DNA of 49,237 bases from Flavobacteriaceae bacterium (GCA_022565635.1 JAIUMH010000005.1:1-49237), one strand, 5' to 3'. Positions 1 through 8,049 are shown, counted from the first letter of the stretch. Translations and numbers: made by a program. Notes: generated by a model from the letters alone, not told the origin.

Positions 1-44
1 TTCATCGTTGATTCTAAAGGTAGGTAGCGAGATGTATCGAGAGC

Positions 45-110
45 TTGGATGTTGGATGAATGAGTGAGCTTGTTTTTAAATCTTAGCATCTTTGCGTCTT
101 TGAAAGCAGA
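45..110. repeat. Degenerate intergenic repeat, copy 1 (CTTTGCGTCTTTG type)
   Basis: This shares an ordered set of short blocks with 5657-5710: TTGGATGTT, then an A/T stretch ending TAAAT, then CTTAGC, then a GCGTCTTTG core, then an AGCA-containing end. The core is made of imperfect CTTTGCG-like units. From memory, similar CTTAGCGCCTTTGCGTC strings are scattered between genes in other Flavobacteriaceae. This copy is eroded and its function is unknown. Confidence 0.45.
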
Positions 111-422
111 ATAAGTCACCGATAAGATTAACCTCACATCCACTCCCCTACCTTTTATACAGTAAAACAGGCTAAAAAGTCCAAAAAACAGTTAACAAAC
201 AAAAGGACTTCAGATTGGGTACAAATAGTTTTGAAATACAAATCCCTAGAATCTTGAAACATAAATTAAAAAAAAATCAATAATCATTGAATAACAAACA
301 ACAAAGAATAAAGATCAGATTGAAGAAAAGAGTCTTTTAAAATAAAAAAGATGATGAATGAAATCCATACAATATAATTAGCCAATTATACAAAAGCGGT
401 AAAGACAAGGTCAGTTAATTCT

Positions 423-430
423 TACATTTG
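423..430 (+). promoter_or_regulatory. Promoter -7-like box TACATTTG
   Basis: TACATTTG matches the Bacteroidetes -7 consensus TAnnTTTG and lies 27 bases before the lipoprotein start codon. No clear -33 TTG is seen at the usual distance, so this is a weak call. Confidence 0.35.
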
Positions 431-457
431 AAGTAATAATTAATAATCGTATAAATT

Positions 458-916
458 ATGAAAAAATATGTAAAAGTTCTTGTATTAGTGATTACCACAA
501 TTGTCTTAACATCTTGTTCTAGTGATGATGATAACTCTTCATCAGGAGGCGATAAAAACGTATGGATAGTCTATTTACAAGGCACTGGATCAGGAGGAGT
601 AGACATTGAATATGATAACGAAATGTTCTGCTACGAAGACGGGGAATGCGAATCAACATCAGGGTTTACTTTTGTCGGTACATTTGGTGATAGCAGATTA
701 GACATCACATCATCCAAAACAAATCGAGTAGCATCAGGGGTTTTAATGGAAAGTATTAAAGTAACTTCTGGTAGCGGAAAAATAGAAGTGGTAAGTGCAA
801 GTGTTAGAGAGGTAGATGGGTTTATGGAAATAGAAGAAGGGAAAACTTTGTTTAGTTCTCCGGAATTATCTTCAGGTGACACCTATACTTTAGAATTTGG
901 CGAAATAAATAATTAA
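458..916 (+). CDS. Small surface-type lipoprotein, function unknown
   Basis: This is a 152-residue predicted lipoprotein. The N-terminus is a short basic, hydrophobic signal ending in the lipobox VLTSC, with the lipidated cysteine at residue 20. It is followed directly by SSDDDNSSSGG. A Ser/Asp-rich stretch right after the cysteine resembles the lipoprotein export signal that sends Bacteroidetes lipoproteins to the cell surface, so surface exposure is inferred. The mature part contains a CYEDGEC pair that could form a disulfide and is otherwise acidic and probably beta-rich. I do not recognise the family. It stands alone with its own promoter-like box and a strong hairpin terminator, which suggests a single-gene transcript. 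Confidence 0.75.
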   Translation: MKKYVKVLVLVITTIVLTSCSSDDDNSSSGGDKNVWIVYLQGTGSGGVDIEYDNEMFCYEDGECESTSGFTFVGTFGDSRLDITSSKTNRVASGVLMESIKVTSGSGKIEVVSASVREVDGFMEIEEGKTLFSSPELSSGDTYTLEFGEINN

Positions 917-940
917 TTAACCAAAAAATTGTGTGAGTGT

Positions 941-979
941 GAAAGCCCTGTATTGCCGCCAGGCAAAAGCAGGGCTTTC
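941..979 (+). terminator. Hairpin terminator after the lipoprotein gene
   Basis: GAAAGCCCTG pairs perfectly with CAGGGCTTTC, with a second inner stem (TTGCC/GGCAA). It is followed by TTCTTT. It lies 24 bases after the lipoprotein stop codon. Confidence 0.8.
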
Positions 980-1153
980 TTCTTTAATAAGTTTAGTAAA
1001 ATTTAAATCTAATCTAGAAAAGAAAATTTATAAGTAGTATAAAGAAAAGTTTGAAATATCATGTTTGCTACATCAAGCAGTCCATATTTAAGAATAACGG
1101 AATTGAGTTTATCTATAGTTATCAACAGCATAAAAAAAACAACTAACTGAAAA

Positions 1154-1516
1154 TCATAACACTAAGATAGCAAGAGAAAAAATTAGCATAATAAATGCTG
1201 GCATTGATTTTTTAGGCTCATCTTTAATTTTGATATGCATTCCAATTGCTCCAAGCATAAGGAAGGAAATACCCGCTGCTGAGATAGCAAGAATCTCAGG
1301 AATCCAATAAGAGGCGATAAGGCCAATTGCAAAAAGCAACTTCAAGCCACCTACAATAAGCATCATTGTTTCGTTGAGCCCATAGGCTTCAAACTCTTTT
1401 TTCATATTTGAAGCATTTGCTCCTCTAAATTCAGTTGATTTCCCGAAACGAAACAACCATACATTAAAAATAGTAATGGCAACAACCACTTGTAAAAAAA
1501 GTTTAAGATACTCCAT
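1154..1516 (-). CDS. DoxX-like four-helix membrane protein
   Basis: This 120-residue protein has four hydrophobic segments (about residues 4-22, 49-70, 73-93 and 103-120), the layout of the DoxX/DoxX-like family of small inner-membrane proteins. Members are often found beside NAD(P)-dependent oxidoreductases and are linked to redox or oxidative stress, but the biochemical role is not settled. Here it diverges from an NAD(P)-binding oxidoreductase gene across a 176-base intergenic region that carries a pair of direct repeats, so joint regulation of the two is plausible. The assignment rests on topology and context rather than a diagnostic motif. Confidence 0.65.
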   Translation of the reverse strand: MEYLKLFLQVVVAITIFNVWLFRFGKSTEFRGANASNMKKEFEAYGLNETMMLIVGGLKLLFAIGLIASYWIPEILAISAAGISFLMLGAIGMHIKIKDEPKKSMPAFIMLIFSLAILVL

Positions 1517-1568
1517 AATTTTTTTTCACAATATAAAAACAACAACAAAATAAACAAAAGAATTAATG

Positions 1569-1645
1569 TTTAATTAATAGTTCTAGTTAAGAATATTTAT
1601 AAAAAATTAAATGAATTATTAAAATTTAATTAACTATTCTAATCA
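1569..1645. promoter_or_regulatory. Direct repeats, candidate operator between divergent genes
   Basis: Two related 21-base stretches at 1569-1589 and 1625-1645 each begin with TTTAATTAA and continue with a TTCTA core. They match at 16 of 21 positions and start 56 bases apart. They lie in the shared upstream region of the DoxX-like and oxidoreductase genes. In this AT-rich background, chance similarity is possible. Confidence 0.3.
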
Positions 1646-1692
1646 GGTATTTCAAAGCAAAGAACTTATACTTAAGGAAACAAAAAAAGACT

Positions 1693-2337
1693 ATGGATAA
1701 AGTATTTATTATTGGTGCTAACGGATTAACAGGCAGAGAGGTTTGTAAAATTCTTAAAAAATCTGAATTATACAAACCAATTGCTATGATAAGAAAAAAG
1801 GAGCAGGAAGAATATTTTAAAGATATTGGAGTTGATTGTTGTATGGGCGATTTAGAAAAGGATTTCAGCGAAGCGTTGAAAGGAATGAGTCGACTAATAT
1901 TTGCTGCAGGGTCAGGAAGTAAAACAGGATCAGAGAAGACTACGAGCGTGGATGAAGAAGGAGCGAAAAAAGCAGTTGACTTTGCAGAAGAACATCAACT
2001 TGACAAATATGTAATGTTAAGCAGTATAGGTACCTATGAACCAGAAAAAGCGGGTGAATTAGAGCACTATATTCGTGCGAAAAAAGCAGCAGATGATTAT
2101 TTGAGAAACAGTGGATTAAATTATACGATTGTTCAACCAGGTGGACTTACCAATAAAGAAGCAACAAATCAAATACAAACCGCTGAACGTTTGAATAAAT
2201 ACGGAGAAATACCAAGGAAAGACGTAGCTAAAATTCTTGTAAAGTGCTTAGATTTAAATATTGCAAGAAACAAATCCTTTGAAGTAGTTAGTGGGGAAGT
2301 CACTGTTGAAAAAGCATTGAAAGAAATGAGCGAATAA
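1693..2337 (+). CDS. NAD(P)-binding SDR-family oxidoreductase
   Basis: This 214-residue protein belongs to the atypical short-chain dehydrogenase group (NAD(P)H-binding, YhfK/YwnB-like). The dinucleotide-binding loop is at the very start, FIIGANGLTGREV, giving the GxxGxxG pattern. Residues 71-75 (AAGSG) follow the fourth strand. The later YVMLSSIGTYEP and HYIRAKKAADDYLRNSGLNYTIVQPGGL are typical of the family, with the tyrosine and lysine of the active-site region present as HYIRAKK. The substrate is unknown; such proteins are often quinone or flavin reductase-like, or purely structural. It ends in a terminator shared with rpmE2 and diverges from a DoxX-like gene. Confidence 0.85.
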   Translation: MDKVFIIGANGLTGREVCKILKKSELYKPIAMIRKKEQEEYFKDIGVDCCMGDLEKDFSEALKGMSRLIFAAGSGSKTGSEKTTSVDEEGAKKAVDFAEEHQLDKYVMLSSIGTYEPEKAGELEHYIRAKKAADDYLRNSGLNYTIVQPGGLTNKEATNQIQTAERLNKYGEIPRKDVAKILVKCLDLNIARNKSFEVVSGEVTVEKALKEMSE

Positions 2338-2357
2338 AGAAAAAAGTATATCCAAAA

Positions 2358-2388
2358 ACAAAAGCCCTTAAATTAAAAGGGCTTTTGT
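2358..2388. terminator. Bidirectional hairpin terminator
   Basis: ACAAAAGCCCTT pairs with AAGGGCTTTTGT around a short A/T loop, with T-rich sequence on the plus side and A/T-rich sequence on the other. It sits between the convergent ends of the oxidoreductase gene and rpmE2 and can serve both. Confidence 0.8.
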
Positions 2389-2411
2389 TTATATACTGAT
2401 AAAGGCAAAGC

Positions 2412-2663
2412 TTATTTTTTGAACTTGGAATATTTGTTCTTGAACTTATCAATACGACCAGCAGTATCAACCAATTTCTTCTTACCAGTGTAAAAAGGGT
2501 GAGAAGTTCTAGAAATCTCCAATTTAATTAATGGATATTCAGCACCGTCAACTTCAATAGTCTCTTTCGCCTCAGCCGTTGATTTAGTCAAAAAAACTTC
2601 ATTATTTGACATATCTTTAAATGCCACTAATCTATAATTTTCTGGGTGTATGCCTTTTTTCAT
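2412..2663 (-). CDS. rpmE2: 50S ribosomal protein L31, type B
   Basis: The open frame extends further upstream, but the family start is clear: MKKGIHPENYR at 2663, giving 83 residues, the normal length of type B L31. Conserved family segments follow: VAFKDMSNNE, ISRTSHPFYTGKK and a basic end with DTAGRIDKFKNKY. The CxxC zinc motif of the C+ (type A) form is absent, as expected for type B, which substitutes for the zinc form or is the only L31 in many Bacteroidetes. It is part of the large ribosomal subunit. It lies downstream of hemA on the same strand with 131 bases between. Confidence 0.95.
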   Translation of the reverse strand: MKKGIHPENYRLVAFKDMSNNEVFLTKSTAEAKETIEVDGAEYPLIKLEISRTSHPFYTGKKKLVDTAGRIDKFKNKYSKFKK

Positions 2664-2794
2664 CTTGTTTCTATTCTTTAAAAATTCAGTGTGCAAATCT
2701 AAGCAATCTTATTTATCTAACAAATTTATATTCAACTATTTTTAATCTAATTTCAAACTTGTTATGTATCAAAAAAGAAATATGTGAAATCGGT

Positions 2795-4054
2795 TTATTT
2801 AACTTCTTGATTTTCTAATTCAAAAACCTTATTTAAAAGAGCTACAGTGTCTTCTGTAGAACCGTTAGCACCTCTTAAGTGAGAAGCAAAACTTCTAGTT
2901 ATTTTATGGATTATCCTATCTGAGATGATTTTTGCTTGTTCCTCATCAAAAGCTTCATATTTTTTTGACTGGTAATCTAACTCTTCATTTTTGAACAACT
3001 CAAACTTTTCTTTAAGCGCCTTAATGGTAGGAGCAAATTTTCTTGTGTCAAGCCATTCGTAAAATTCAGATTTCACTTCTTCAATAATAGCTTCGGCTTG
3101 TGGAATATATTTTTTTCTTTTTGAAAGTGTCTCATCGGTTAATCTAGATAAATGATCCATGTGTAAAAGATTTACATTATCCAAATCGCTCACATCATCG
3201 TTTACATTCTTAGGAATAGACAAATCCAAAATCAACAACTCTTTGTTGGTGTGGATAAGCTCCTTAGTAATTGTAGGATGTTGAGCCCCTGTAGCAACAA
3301 TTAAAATATCCGATTTTCTAATTTCAGCTTGTAATTCAGAAAAATCCTTTACCTCCAAATTAAACTTCCCTGCAACTTCTTCAGCCTTATCTTTTGTACG
3401 ATTAATTAAGGTAATATTTTTATTGTGGGTATGCTTGACAAGATTTTCACAGGTATTTCTTCCAATTTTTCCAGTTCCAAATAATAAAATATTCTTTTTC
3501 GTAGTAAAGTCAATTCTATCCATGATGTATTGAACTGAAGCAAATGATACTGAAGTTGCTCCAGAAGAAAGAGCCGTTTCATTTTTAATTCTACGACTAG
3601 TTTGAATTACAGAATTAAACAAACGCTCTAAAAAAGCATTAGACATACCGCGTTTTTTAGATAGTATAAAAGCTGACTTCATCTGAGAAATAATCTCAAA
3701 ATCTCCTAAAATCTGGCTATCTAAACCGCCACCAACTCTAAACATGTGCGCTATAGCTAAATCATCTTTATAAATATAACCCACATTTTTAAAAGTTTCT
3801 TTAGTGCCAAGACTATGTGCGCAAAGCAAATCAATAAGCGTGCTCACATCATTACTAAAACCGTAGAGCTCAGTGCGGTTACAAGTTGAAGTAACAACAA
3901 TAGCATCTAACCCTTTTTGCTTGGCGTCTTCCAGCAATGCATTTCTTTGAGCCAAACTCAAACTAAACTTTCCACGCACCACGGCATCTGCTTTTTCATA
4001 GCTAAGGCCTACGGCAAAAAAACTTTTAAACTTTGATACTTGATACATTTGCAT
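2795..4054 (-). CDS. hemA: Glutamyl-tRNA reductase
   Basis: It catalyses NADPH-dependent reduction of glutamyl-tRNA(Glu) to glutamate-1-semialdehyde, the first committed step of C5 haem biosynthesis. The 419-residue length is normal. The catalytic domain carries TSTCNRTELYGF with the nucleophile Cys58. DFEIISQMKSAF corresponds to the GExQIxGQxK segment, and the NADPH domain carries LLFGTGKIGRNTCENL. The C-terminal dimerisation helix ends in SHLRGANGS. Two ATGs (4054 and 4048) are both possible starts. It is divergent from an AraC-family gene with a 190-base shared upstream region that contains a perfect palindrome. Haem made by this route is needed by the ctaB, cytochrome oxidase and P450 products encoded elsewhere in the window. 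Confidence 0.97.
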   Translation of the reverse strand: MQMYQVSKFKSFFAVGLSYEKADAVVRGKFSLSLAQRNALLEDAKQKGLDAIVVTSTCNRTELYGFSNDVSTLIDLLCAHSLGTKETFKNVGYIYKDDLAIAHMFRVGGGLDSQILGDFEIISQMKSAFILSKKRGMSNAFLERLFNSVIQTSRRIKNETALSSGATSVSFASVQYIMDRIDFTTKKNILLFGTGKIGRNTCENLVKHTHNKNITLINRTKDKAEEVAGKFNLEVKDFSELQAEIRKSDILIVATGAQHPTITKELIHTNKELLILDLSIPKNVNDDVSDLDNVNLLHMDHLSRLTDETLSKRKKYIPQAEAIIEEVKSEFYEWLDTRKFAPTIKALKEKFELFKNEELDYQSKKYEAFDEEQAKIISDRIIHKITRSFASHLRGANGSTEDTVALLNKVFELENQEVK

Positions 4055-4149
4055 GTATTATAATTTTGCCACAAAAATATATCATAAGCTTATTTTAAAA
4101 TAACGCTCAAAGTTCTTTTTGTATTGAAAAAAGGTTTTTCTTTGAATTT

Positions 4150-4181
4150 ATGATAAATATCATCTATATGGCTTAAATTTG
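4150..4181 (+). promoter_or_regulatory. Palindrome and -7-like box between hemA and the AraC gene
   Basis: ATGATAAATATCAT (4150-4163) is a 14-base sequence with perfect 6-base arms. Eleven bases later, TAAATTTG (4174-4181) matches the Bacteroidetes -7 consensus TAnnTTTG, pointing toward the AraC-family gene. The palindrome would cover the spacer or -33 region of that promoter and is well placed to act as an operator for either divergent gene. No TTG is seen at the usual -33 spacing. Confidence 0.4.
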
Positions 4182-4244
4182 CCTTATAGCAGGGCATACA
4201 AAGAAGTTTAATTAGAACGATTCTAAATAAAAACAAGATTTAAA

Positions 4245-5129
4245 ATGATTCATCAAGAGAAAAATATCGCTATAAGTTCAGACCATTTATTTGAAGTGAA
4301 TGAAGATTTCACTTTATTACACATCAAAAACAATTCTTCAGATAATCAGTGTTTTACCCACCCAATTGATGAAAATTACATTCAATTTCACTTTTGCGTG
4401 AAAGGGAAAATTAAATTCAATTTTAATCAAGGTCAATACAGTATGGATATCCTTGAAGATCAATCCTTGTTACTTTATAATCCCGAACGCGGATTACCAA
4501 TTAACTTAGAAGTTTATCAAGATTCTTGGTTTGTTAGTATTTTGGTATCCATTAAAAAATTGCACGAACTTTTTTCAAGAGAAGCCTCTTATATTGATTT
4601 TCTTACGGATGAAAATCGAGACAAAAAATACTATAAACAAGGTGACATATCTCCAGCCATGGCCGTTGTTTTAAGCCAGATTCTTAACTTTAACATGCAT
4701 GCATCAGTCAAAGAAATTTACTTAAAAGGCAAGGCTTATGAGTTATTAGGTTTGTTTTTTAATCGCCCTGAAGAAGCCGACATAGAACAATGTCCGTTTT
4801 TAGACGATGAGGACAATGTAAAAAAAATAAAATTAGCCAAAGAAATCATTATTCAGCGAATGGTTAATCCTCCAAGTTTAGGTGAACTTGCTGAAGAAGT
4901 TGGTCTAAGTCTAAAAAAATTAAAAGAAGGCTTCAAAGAAATTTACGGAGACACCGTGTATTCCTTTTTATTAGATTACAAAATGGATTTTGCAAGAAAG
5001 TTACTAGAACGCGGAAAACACAATGTGAATGAAGTAGGCTTAACTGTTGGTTACAGTACTTCAAGTCATTTTATTGCAGCCTTTAAAAAGAAATTTGGTA
5101 CCACACCAAAAAAATACATCCAAGATTAA
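4245..5129 (+). CDS. AraC-family transcriptional regulator
   Basis: This 294-residue protein has an N-terminal sensory part (about residues 1-180) and a C-terminal AraC-type double helix-turn-helix (about 195-294). The second HTH signature is clear in NVNEVGLTVGYSTSSHFIAAFKKKFGTTPKKY, described here by its residues near 262-292. The ligand is not evident. Its position opposite hemA makes a role in haem or iron-related control plausible, but that is context only. A palindrome upstream could be its own site. The recX start codon lies 7 bases after the stop, so the two are probably co-transcribed. Confidence 0.92.
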   Translation: MIHQEKNIAISSDHLFEVNEDFTLLHIKNNSSDNQCFTHPIDENYIQFHFCVKGKIKFNFNQGQYSMDILEDQSLLLYNPERGLPINLEVYQDSWFVSILVSIKKLHELFSREASYIDFLTDENRDKKYYKQGDISPAMAVVLSQILNFNMHASVKEIYLKGKAYELLGLFFNRPEEADIEQCPFLDDEDNVKKIKLAKEIIIQRMVNPPSLGELAEEVGLSLKKLKEGFKEIYGDTVYSFLLDYKMDFARKLLERGKHNVNEVGLTVGYSTSSHFIAAFKKKFGTTPKKYIQD

Positions 5130-5136
5130 AACTACA

Positions 5137-5625
5137 ATGATGAAATCTTCTGAAAAACACAAATCATACACCCTAGAAGAAGCGAAATTAAGATTAACCA
5201 AGTATTGTGCCTATCAAGACCGATGCCACTTTGAAGTAGAACAAAAACTGAAGGAGATGCGAATGATCCCTTTAGCCCAAGAAGAAATCATTATTTTTTT
5301 GATGCAGGAAGGCTTTTTAAATGAGGAACGATTTACTAGAAGTTTTATAAGGGGAAAATTTTATTTTAAGAAATGGGGAAAAAATAAGATTACGCAACAC
5401 CTAAAATCAAAAAAAATACCTCAGAGTTTAATCCACTTATGCATGGATGAGATTGATTCTGCCGATTATTTTACTACCTGCCTTCAATTAGCAGAAAAAA
5501 AGCTTGGTCAACTTCAGGGCCAACTGACGTTAAAAAACCAACAAAAAATTCAATCTTACCTTTATCAAAAAGGCTACGAAAGCTCACTGATTTATGAATG
5601 TTTAAATGAGTTGAAGGAGAAATGA
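5137..5625 (+). CDS. recX: RecX regulatory protein
   Basis: RecX binds RecA filaments and limits their activity. The frame is open back into the AraC-family gene, but the protein most likely starts at one of two adjacent ATGs, 5137 or 5140, just after that gene's stop, giving about 162 residues. The sequence shows the three-helix RecX repeats: an N-terminal LTKYCAYQDRCHFEVEQKL, a middle FLNEERFTRSFIRGKFYFKKWGK with the conserved basic patch, and a C-terminal KIQSYLYQKGYESSLIYECL. RecR, RuvA and RuvB are also encoded in this window but in other transcription units. Confidence 0.9.
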   Translation: MMKSSEKHKSYTLEEAKLRLTKYCAYQDRCHFEVEQKLKEMRMIPLAQEEIIIFLMQEGFLNEERFTRSFIRGKFYFKKWGKNKITQHLKSKKIPQSLIHLCMDEIDSADYFTTCLQLAEKKLGQLQGQLTLKNQQKIQSYLYQKGYESSLIYECLNELKEK

Positions 5626-5656
5626 GAATTGATGTTTGAAATAATAAATGTATGAG

Positions 5657-5710
5657 TTTGGATGTTTAAATATTTAAATTCTTAGCGCCTTGGCGTCTTT
5701 GCGAGCAAAA
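5657..5710. repeat. Degenerate intergenic repeat, copy 2
   Basis: This is the second copy of the repeat at 45-110, with the blocks TTGGATGTT, TTAAATT, CTTAGCGCCTTGGCGTCTTTG and GAGCAAAA in the same order. The 286-base gap between recX and the serine hydrolase gene contains this copy. It also has three GATGTTTRA-type words (5631, 5661 and 5822) and an ACTGTGTACTTTGTGCATTAATGG stretch near 5731, which I also associate from memory with flavobacterial intergenic filler. No gene is seen. Confidence 0.5.
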
Positions 5711-5846
5711 ATCAATTTTGAATTAATATAACTGTGTACTTTGTGCATTAATGGTGATAAATGAGTAAAGGATTTAGGGCCGATGGCGGAGATTTTTTTA
5801 GATTGATAGGTTAGAGGTTGGGATGTTTGAGAAAAGAGAGGTTGAA

Positions 5847-5876
5847 ATACCAGAAACAAGAAATTTATACCAGAAA
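5847..5876 (+). promoter_or_regulatory. Direct repeat ATACCAGAAA spaced 20 bases
   Basis: ATACCAGAAA occurs at 5847-5856 and again at 5867-5876, a spacing of exactly 20 bases (about two helical turns), 35 bases before the serine hydrolase start codon. That geometry suits a dimeric regulator binding on one face of the DNA, but no regulator is known. Confidence 0.3.
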
Positions 5877-5911
5877 TCATTACCTTAGCATAAAAATAAA
5901 AATTTGAGAAA

Positions 5912-7066
5912 ATGAGCAGGTTAAGAAAAATTATCTGGGGAGTCTTTATAAGCATCGCTGTAATCCTCTTAGCATTATACATCACAGGCTATGATTACAT
6001 TTTAAAAGGGGTAAGAGTGGTTTATATGACAGGGCATTCTACAGCATTTATTGATGACCATAAATATTTTGACAACCGAGTAATTCACAACGATGCGCCT
6101 CAAAAAATAACTAGACATCCCCACTATGATAAAACGAAAAGCACACAGCGCTTAGATAGTATTAATGAGGCTTTAGGAACCATTGCATTTCTGATTATTA
6201 AAGACGATCAAATTTGGTATGAAAAATACGATGACGATTACGGTCCCACTAGTCAAACTAATTCGTTTTCAATGGCGAAAAGCATCACAACAATGCTTTT
6301 AGGGAAAGCCATAGAAGATGGATATATAAACGGCTTAAATCAAAAAGTTATTGATTTTTATCCCGATTTAAAAGGAGAATTTGCAGAAGAACTTACCGTA
6401 GGTGATTTAGCATCCATGTCTTCAGGATTAAATTGGGATGAAAATTATTATTCGCCTTTTTCGATGACAGCTCAGGCGTACTATGATGGTAATATTCGCG
6501 ATTTAATTTTAGGCTTAGAGGTTACTGAAGCGCCAAATCAATCTTTTAAATACCTCAGCGGAAACACCCAACTTTTGGGTATGGTGATTGAAAAAGCCAT
6601 TGACCAACCTCTCTCCAATTATTTAAGTAGCTCTTTTTGGAAGCCTTTAGGTATGGAAGATAACGCATTATGGCAATTGGATGGTTTAGAAAGTGGTATG
6701 GAGAAAACCTATTGTTGTATTTCGTCTAACGCTAGAGATTTTAGCAAAATAGGTATGCTCTACAAAAACCACGGAAAATGGAACGGTAAACAACTATTAG
6801 ATTCTACTTTTACGGCTATTTCAACCCAGCCCAAGTTTGAAGATGCTCCAGAATATGGTTATGGCTTTTGGTTAAGCAATCACCTTGGAAAACAAAGTTT
6901 TATTATGCGTGGAATTTTAGGGCAATACGTGATTAGTATTCCTGAAGACAATATTATAATCACCCGTTTAGGGCATCAGCGCAGTAAAGAGAAAATCAAT
7001 AATTTTCCAAAAGATATGTATATTTATATGGAAGAAGCTTACCAAATGTTGAATTTAAAAAATTGA
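5912..7066 (+). CDS. Membrane-anchored serine hydrolase, class C beta-lactamase fold
   Basis: This 384-residue protein has one N-terminal membrane segment (about residues 7-25) that should leave the enzyme domain in the periplasm. The SxxK catalytic motif is SMAK (Ser120, Lys123). The second motif is YLSGNTQLLG around residue 214, the form usual in esterase/amidase-like members rather than true beta-lactamases. The third motif region is RGILGQY near residue 332. Members act as esterases, D-amino-peptidases or 6-aminohexanoate-type hydrolases; the substrate cannot be read from sequence. It is followed after only 6 bases by the exonuclease gene, which suggests co-transcription without an obvious shared task. 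Confidence 0.85.
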   Translation: MSRLRKIIWGVFISIAVILLALYITGYDYILKGVRVVYMTGHSTAFIDDHKYFDNRVIHNDAPQKITRHPHYDKTKSTQRLDSINEALGTIAFLIIKDDQIWYEKYDDDYGPTSQTNSFSMAKSITTMLLGKAIEDGYINGLNQKVIDFYPDLKGEFAEELTVGDLASMSSGLNWDENYYSPFSMTAQAYYDGNIRDLILGLEVTEAPNQSFKYLSGNTQLLGMVIEKAIDQPLSNYLSSSFWKPLGMEDNALWQLDGLESGMEKTYCCISSNARDFSKIGMLYKNHGKWNGKQLLDSTFTAISTQPKFEDAPEYGYGFWLSNHLGKQSFIMRGILGQYVISIPEDNIIITRLGHQRSKEKINNFPKDMYIYMEEAYQMLNLKN

Positions 7067-7072
7067 TCCACT

Positions 7073-7789
7073 ATGTTAGAAAAAATCAATCTTGAACACA
7101 TCTTATTTTTAGATATTGAAACCGTACCTGAAGCTGAAAATTATGCTGATTTAAGTCCTTTGAAGCAACAACTTTTTGCAGACAAAACAGCGTATCAAAG
7201 AAAGGAAGACTTTACGCCAGAAGAATTTTATGAACGTGCAGGAATTTGGGCAGAATTTGGTAAGATTGTTTGTATTTCAGTTGGCTACTTTAGAATTAAT
7301 GGAGCAGAAAAACAATTCAGATTAAAAACATTTCACGGAGAAGAAAAGAGTTTACTTGTAGAATTCAAGCAACTTTTAGAATCGCATTTTAACCATCCCT
7401 ACCATTTGCTTTGCGCACACAATGGAAAAGAATTTGATTTTCCTTACATCGCTAGGAGAATGATTATCTTAGGTATTAGTTTACCTAATCAATTACAATT
7501 ATTTGGCAAAAAGCCATGGGAAATTCCGCATTTAGATACCTTAGAAATGTGGAAATTTGGAGATTATAAACATTATACTTCTTTAAAACTTCTTACTGAA
7601 ATTTTACACGTCCCCTCCCCTAAAGATGATATTGATGGTAGTGAAGTGGCTAAGGTGTTTTATGAAGAAAAAAACATTGATCGCATTATTACTTATTGCG
7701 AAAAAGATGTGGTTGCTATAGCGCAGATTTTCTTACGCTACCGTCAAGAAGATTTATTAGAAGAAGATGAAGTAAAAGTAGTGGGTTAG
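7073..7789 (+). CDS. PolB-like predicted 3'-5' exonuclease
   Basis: This 238-residue protein of the DnaQ-like nuclease superfamily belongs to the PolB-type stand-alone exonuclease group (DNA_pol_B_exo2). All three exonuclease motifs are visible: Exo I FLDIETVPE near residue 12, Exo II CAHNGKEFDFPYIARR near residue 117, and Exo III YCEKDVVAIAQI near residue 208. The acidic metal ligands DxE, D and YxxxD are intact, so an active metal-dependent 3'-5' DNA or RNA exonuclease is expected. The cellular role of this stand-alone group is poorly known. The gene ends on its own before a hairpin at 8014. Confidence 0.88.
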   Translation: MLEKINLEHILFLDIETVPEAENYADLSPLKQQLFADKTAYQRKEDFTPEEFYERAGIWAEFGKIVCISVGYFRINGAEKQFRLKTFHGEEKSLLVEFKQLLESHFNHPYHLLCAHNGKEFDFPYIARRMIILGISLPNQLQLFGKKPWEIPHLDTLEMWKFGDYKHYTSLKLLTEILHVPSPKDDIDGSEVAKVFYEEKNIDRIITYCEKDVVAIAQIFLRYRQEDLLEEDEVKVVG

Positions 7790-8013
7790 CTGGTATTCTA
7801 GCTCTCTAACTTTATTGTAAAGTAAGATTATTGCATCCATACCATCTTGAATATGAGGGAAATAAGGAGGTTTATAGCTCACCTCAAAGTAAAATTGATG
7901 TTGATGCTTGCCTGGACACTTTAAAAAATTGCCTCCATAAACCCATAAACGCTCAGCACCTATCACTTAATACCTGATTAGTTTTTTGTAATGGTCATTA
8001 AGACCTCAACAAA

Positions 8014-8049
8014 AAAAGGCTGGAACTACATCAATATTTCCAACCTTTT
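8014..8049. terminator. Hairpin terminator between convergent genes
   Basis: AAAAGGCTGGAA pairs with TTCCAACCTTTT with one mismatch. It lies between the end of the exonuclease gene (+) and the end of the E2 gene (-), and has A/T runs on both sides. Confidence 0.65.

Larger units (their letters stand above)
1..457. other. Non-coding left edge, 457 bases
   Basis: No convincing gene is seen here. The stretch is AT-rich. It contains one degenerate copy of a dispersed repeat (listed separately at 45-110) and a promoter-like box just before the lipoprotein gene. The middle part, roughly 180-400, shows only A/T-rich sequence with no reading frame that looks like protein. A gene ending just left of the window cannot be excluded. 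Confidence 0.6.

Noticed and set aside
5674-5985. 103-codon minus-strand frame
   Set aside because: It runs over the eroded intergenic repeat and into the serine hydrolase start, reads as no known protein and has no ribosome site.
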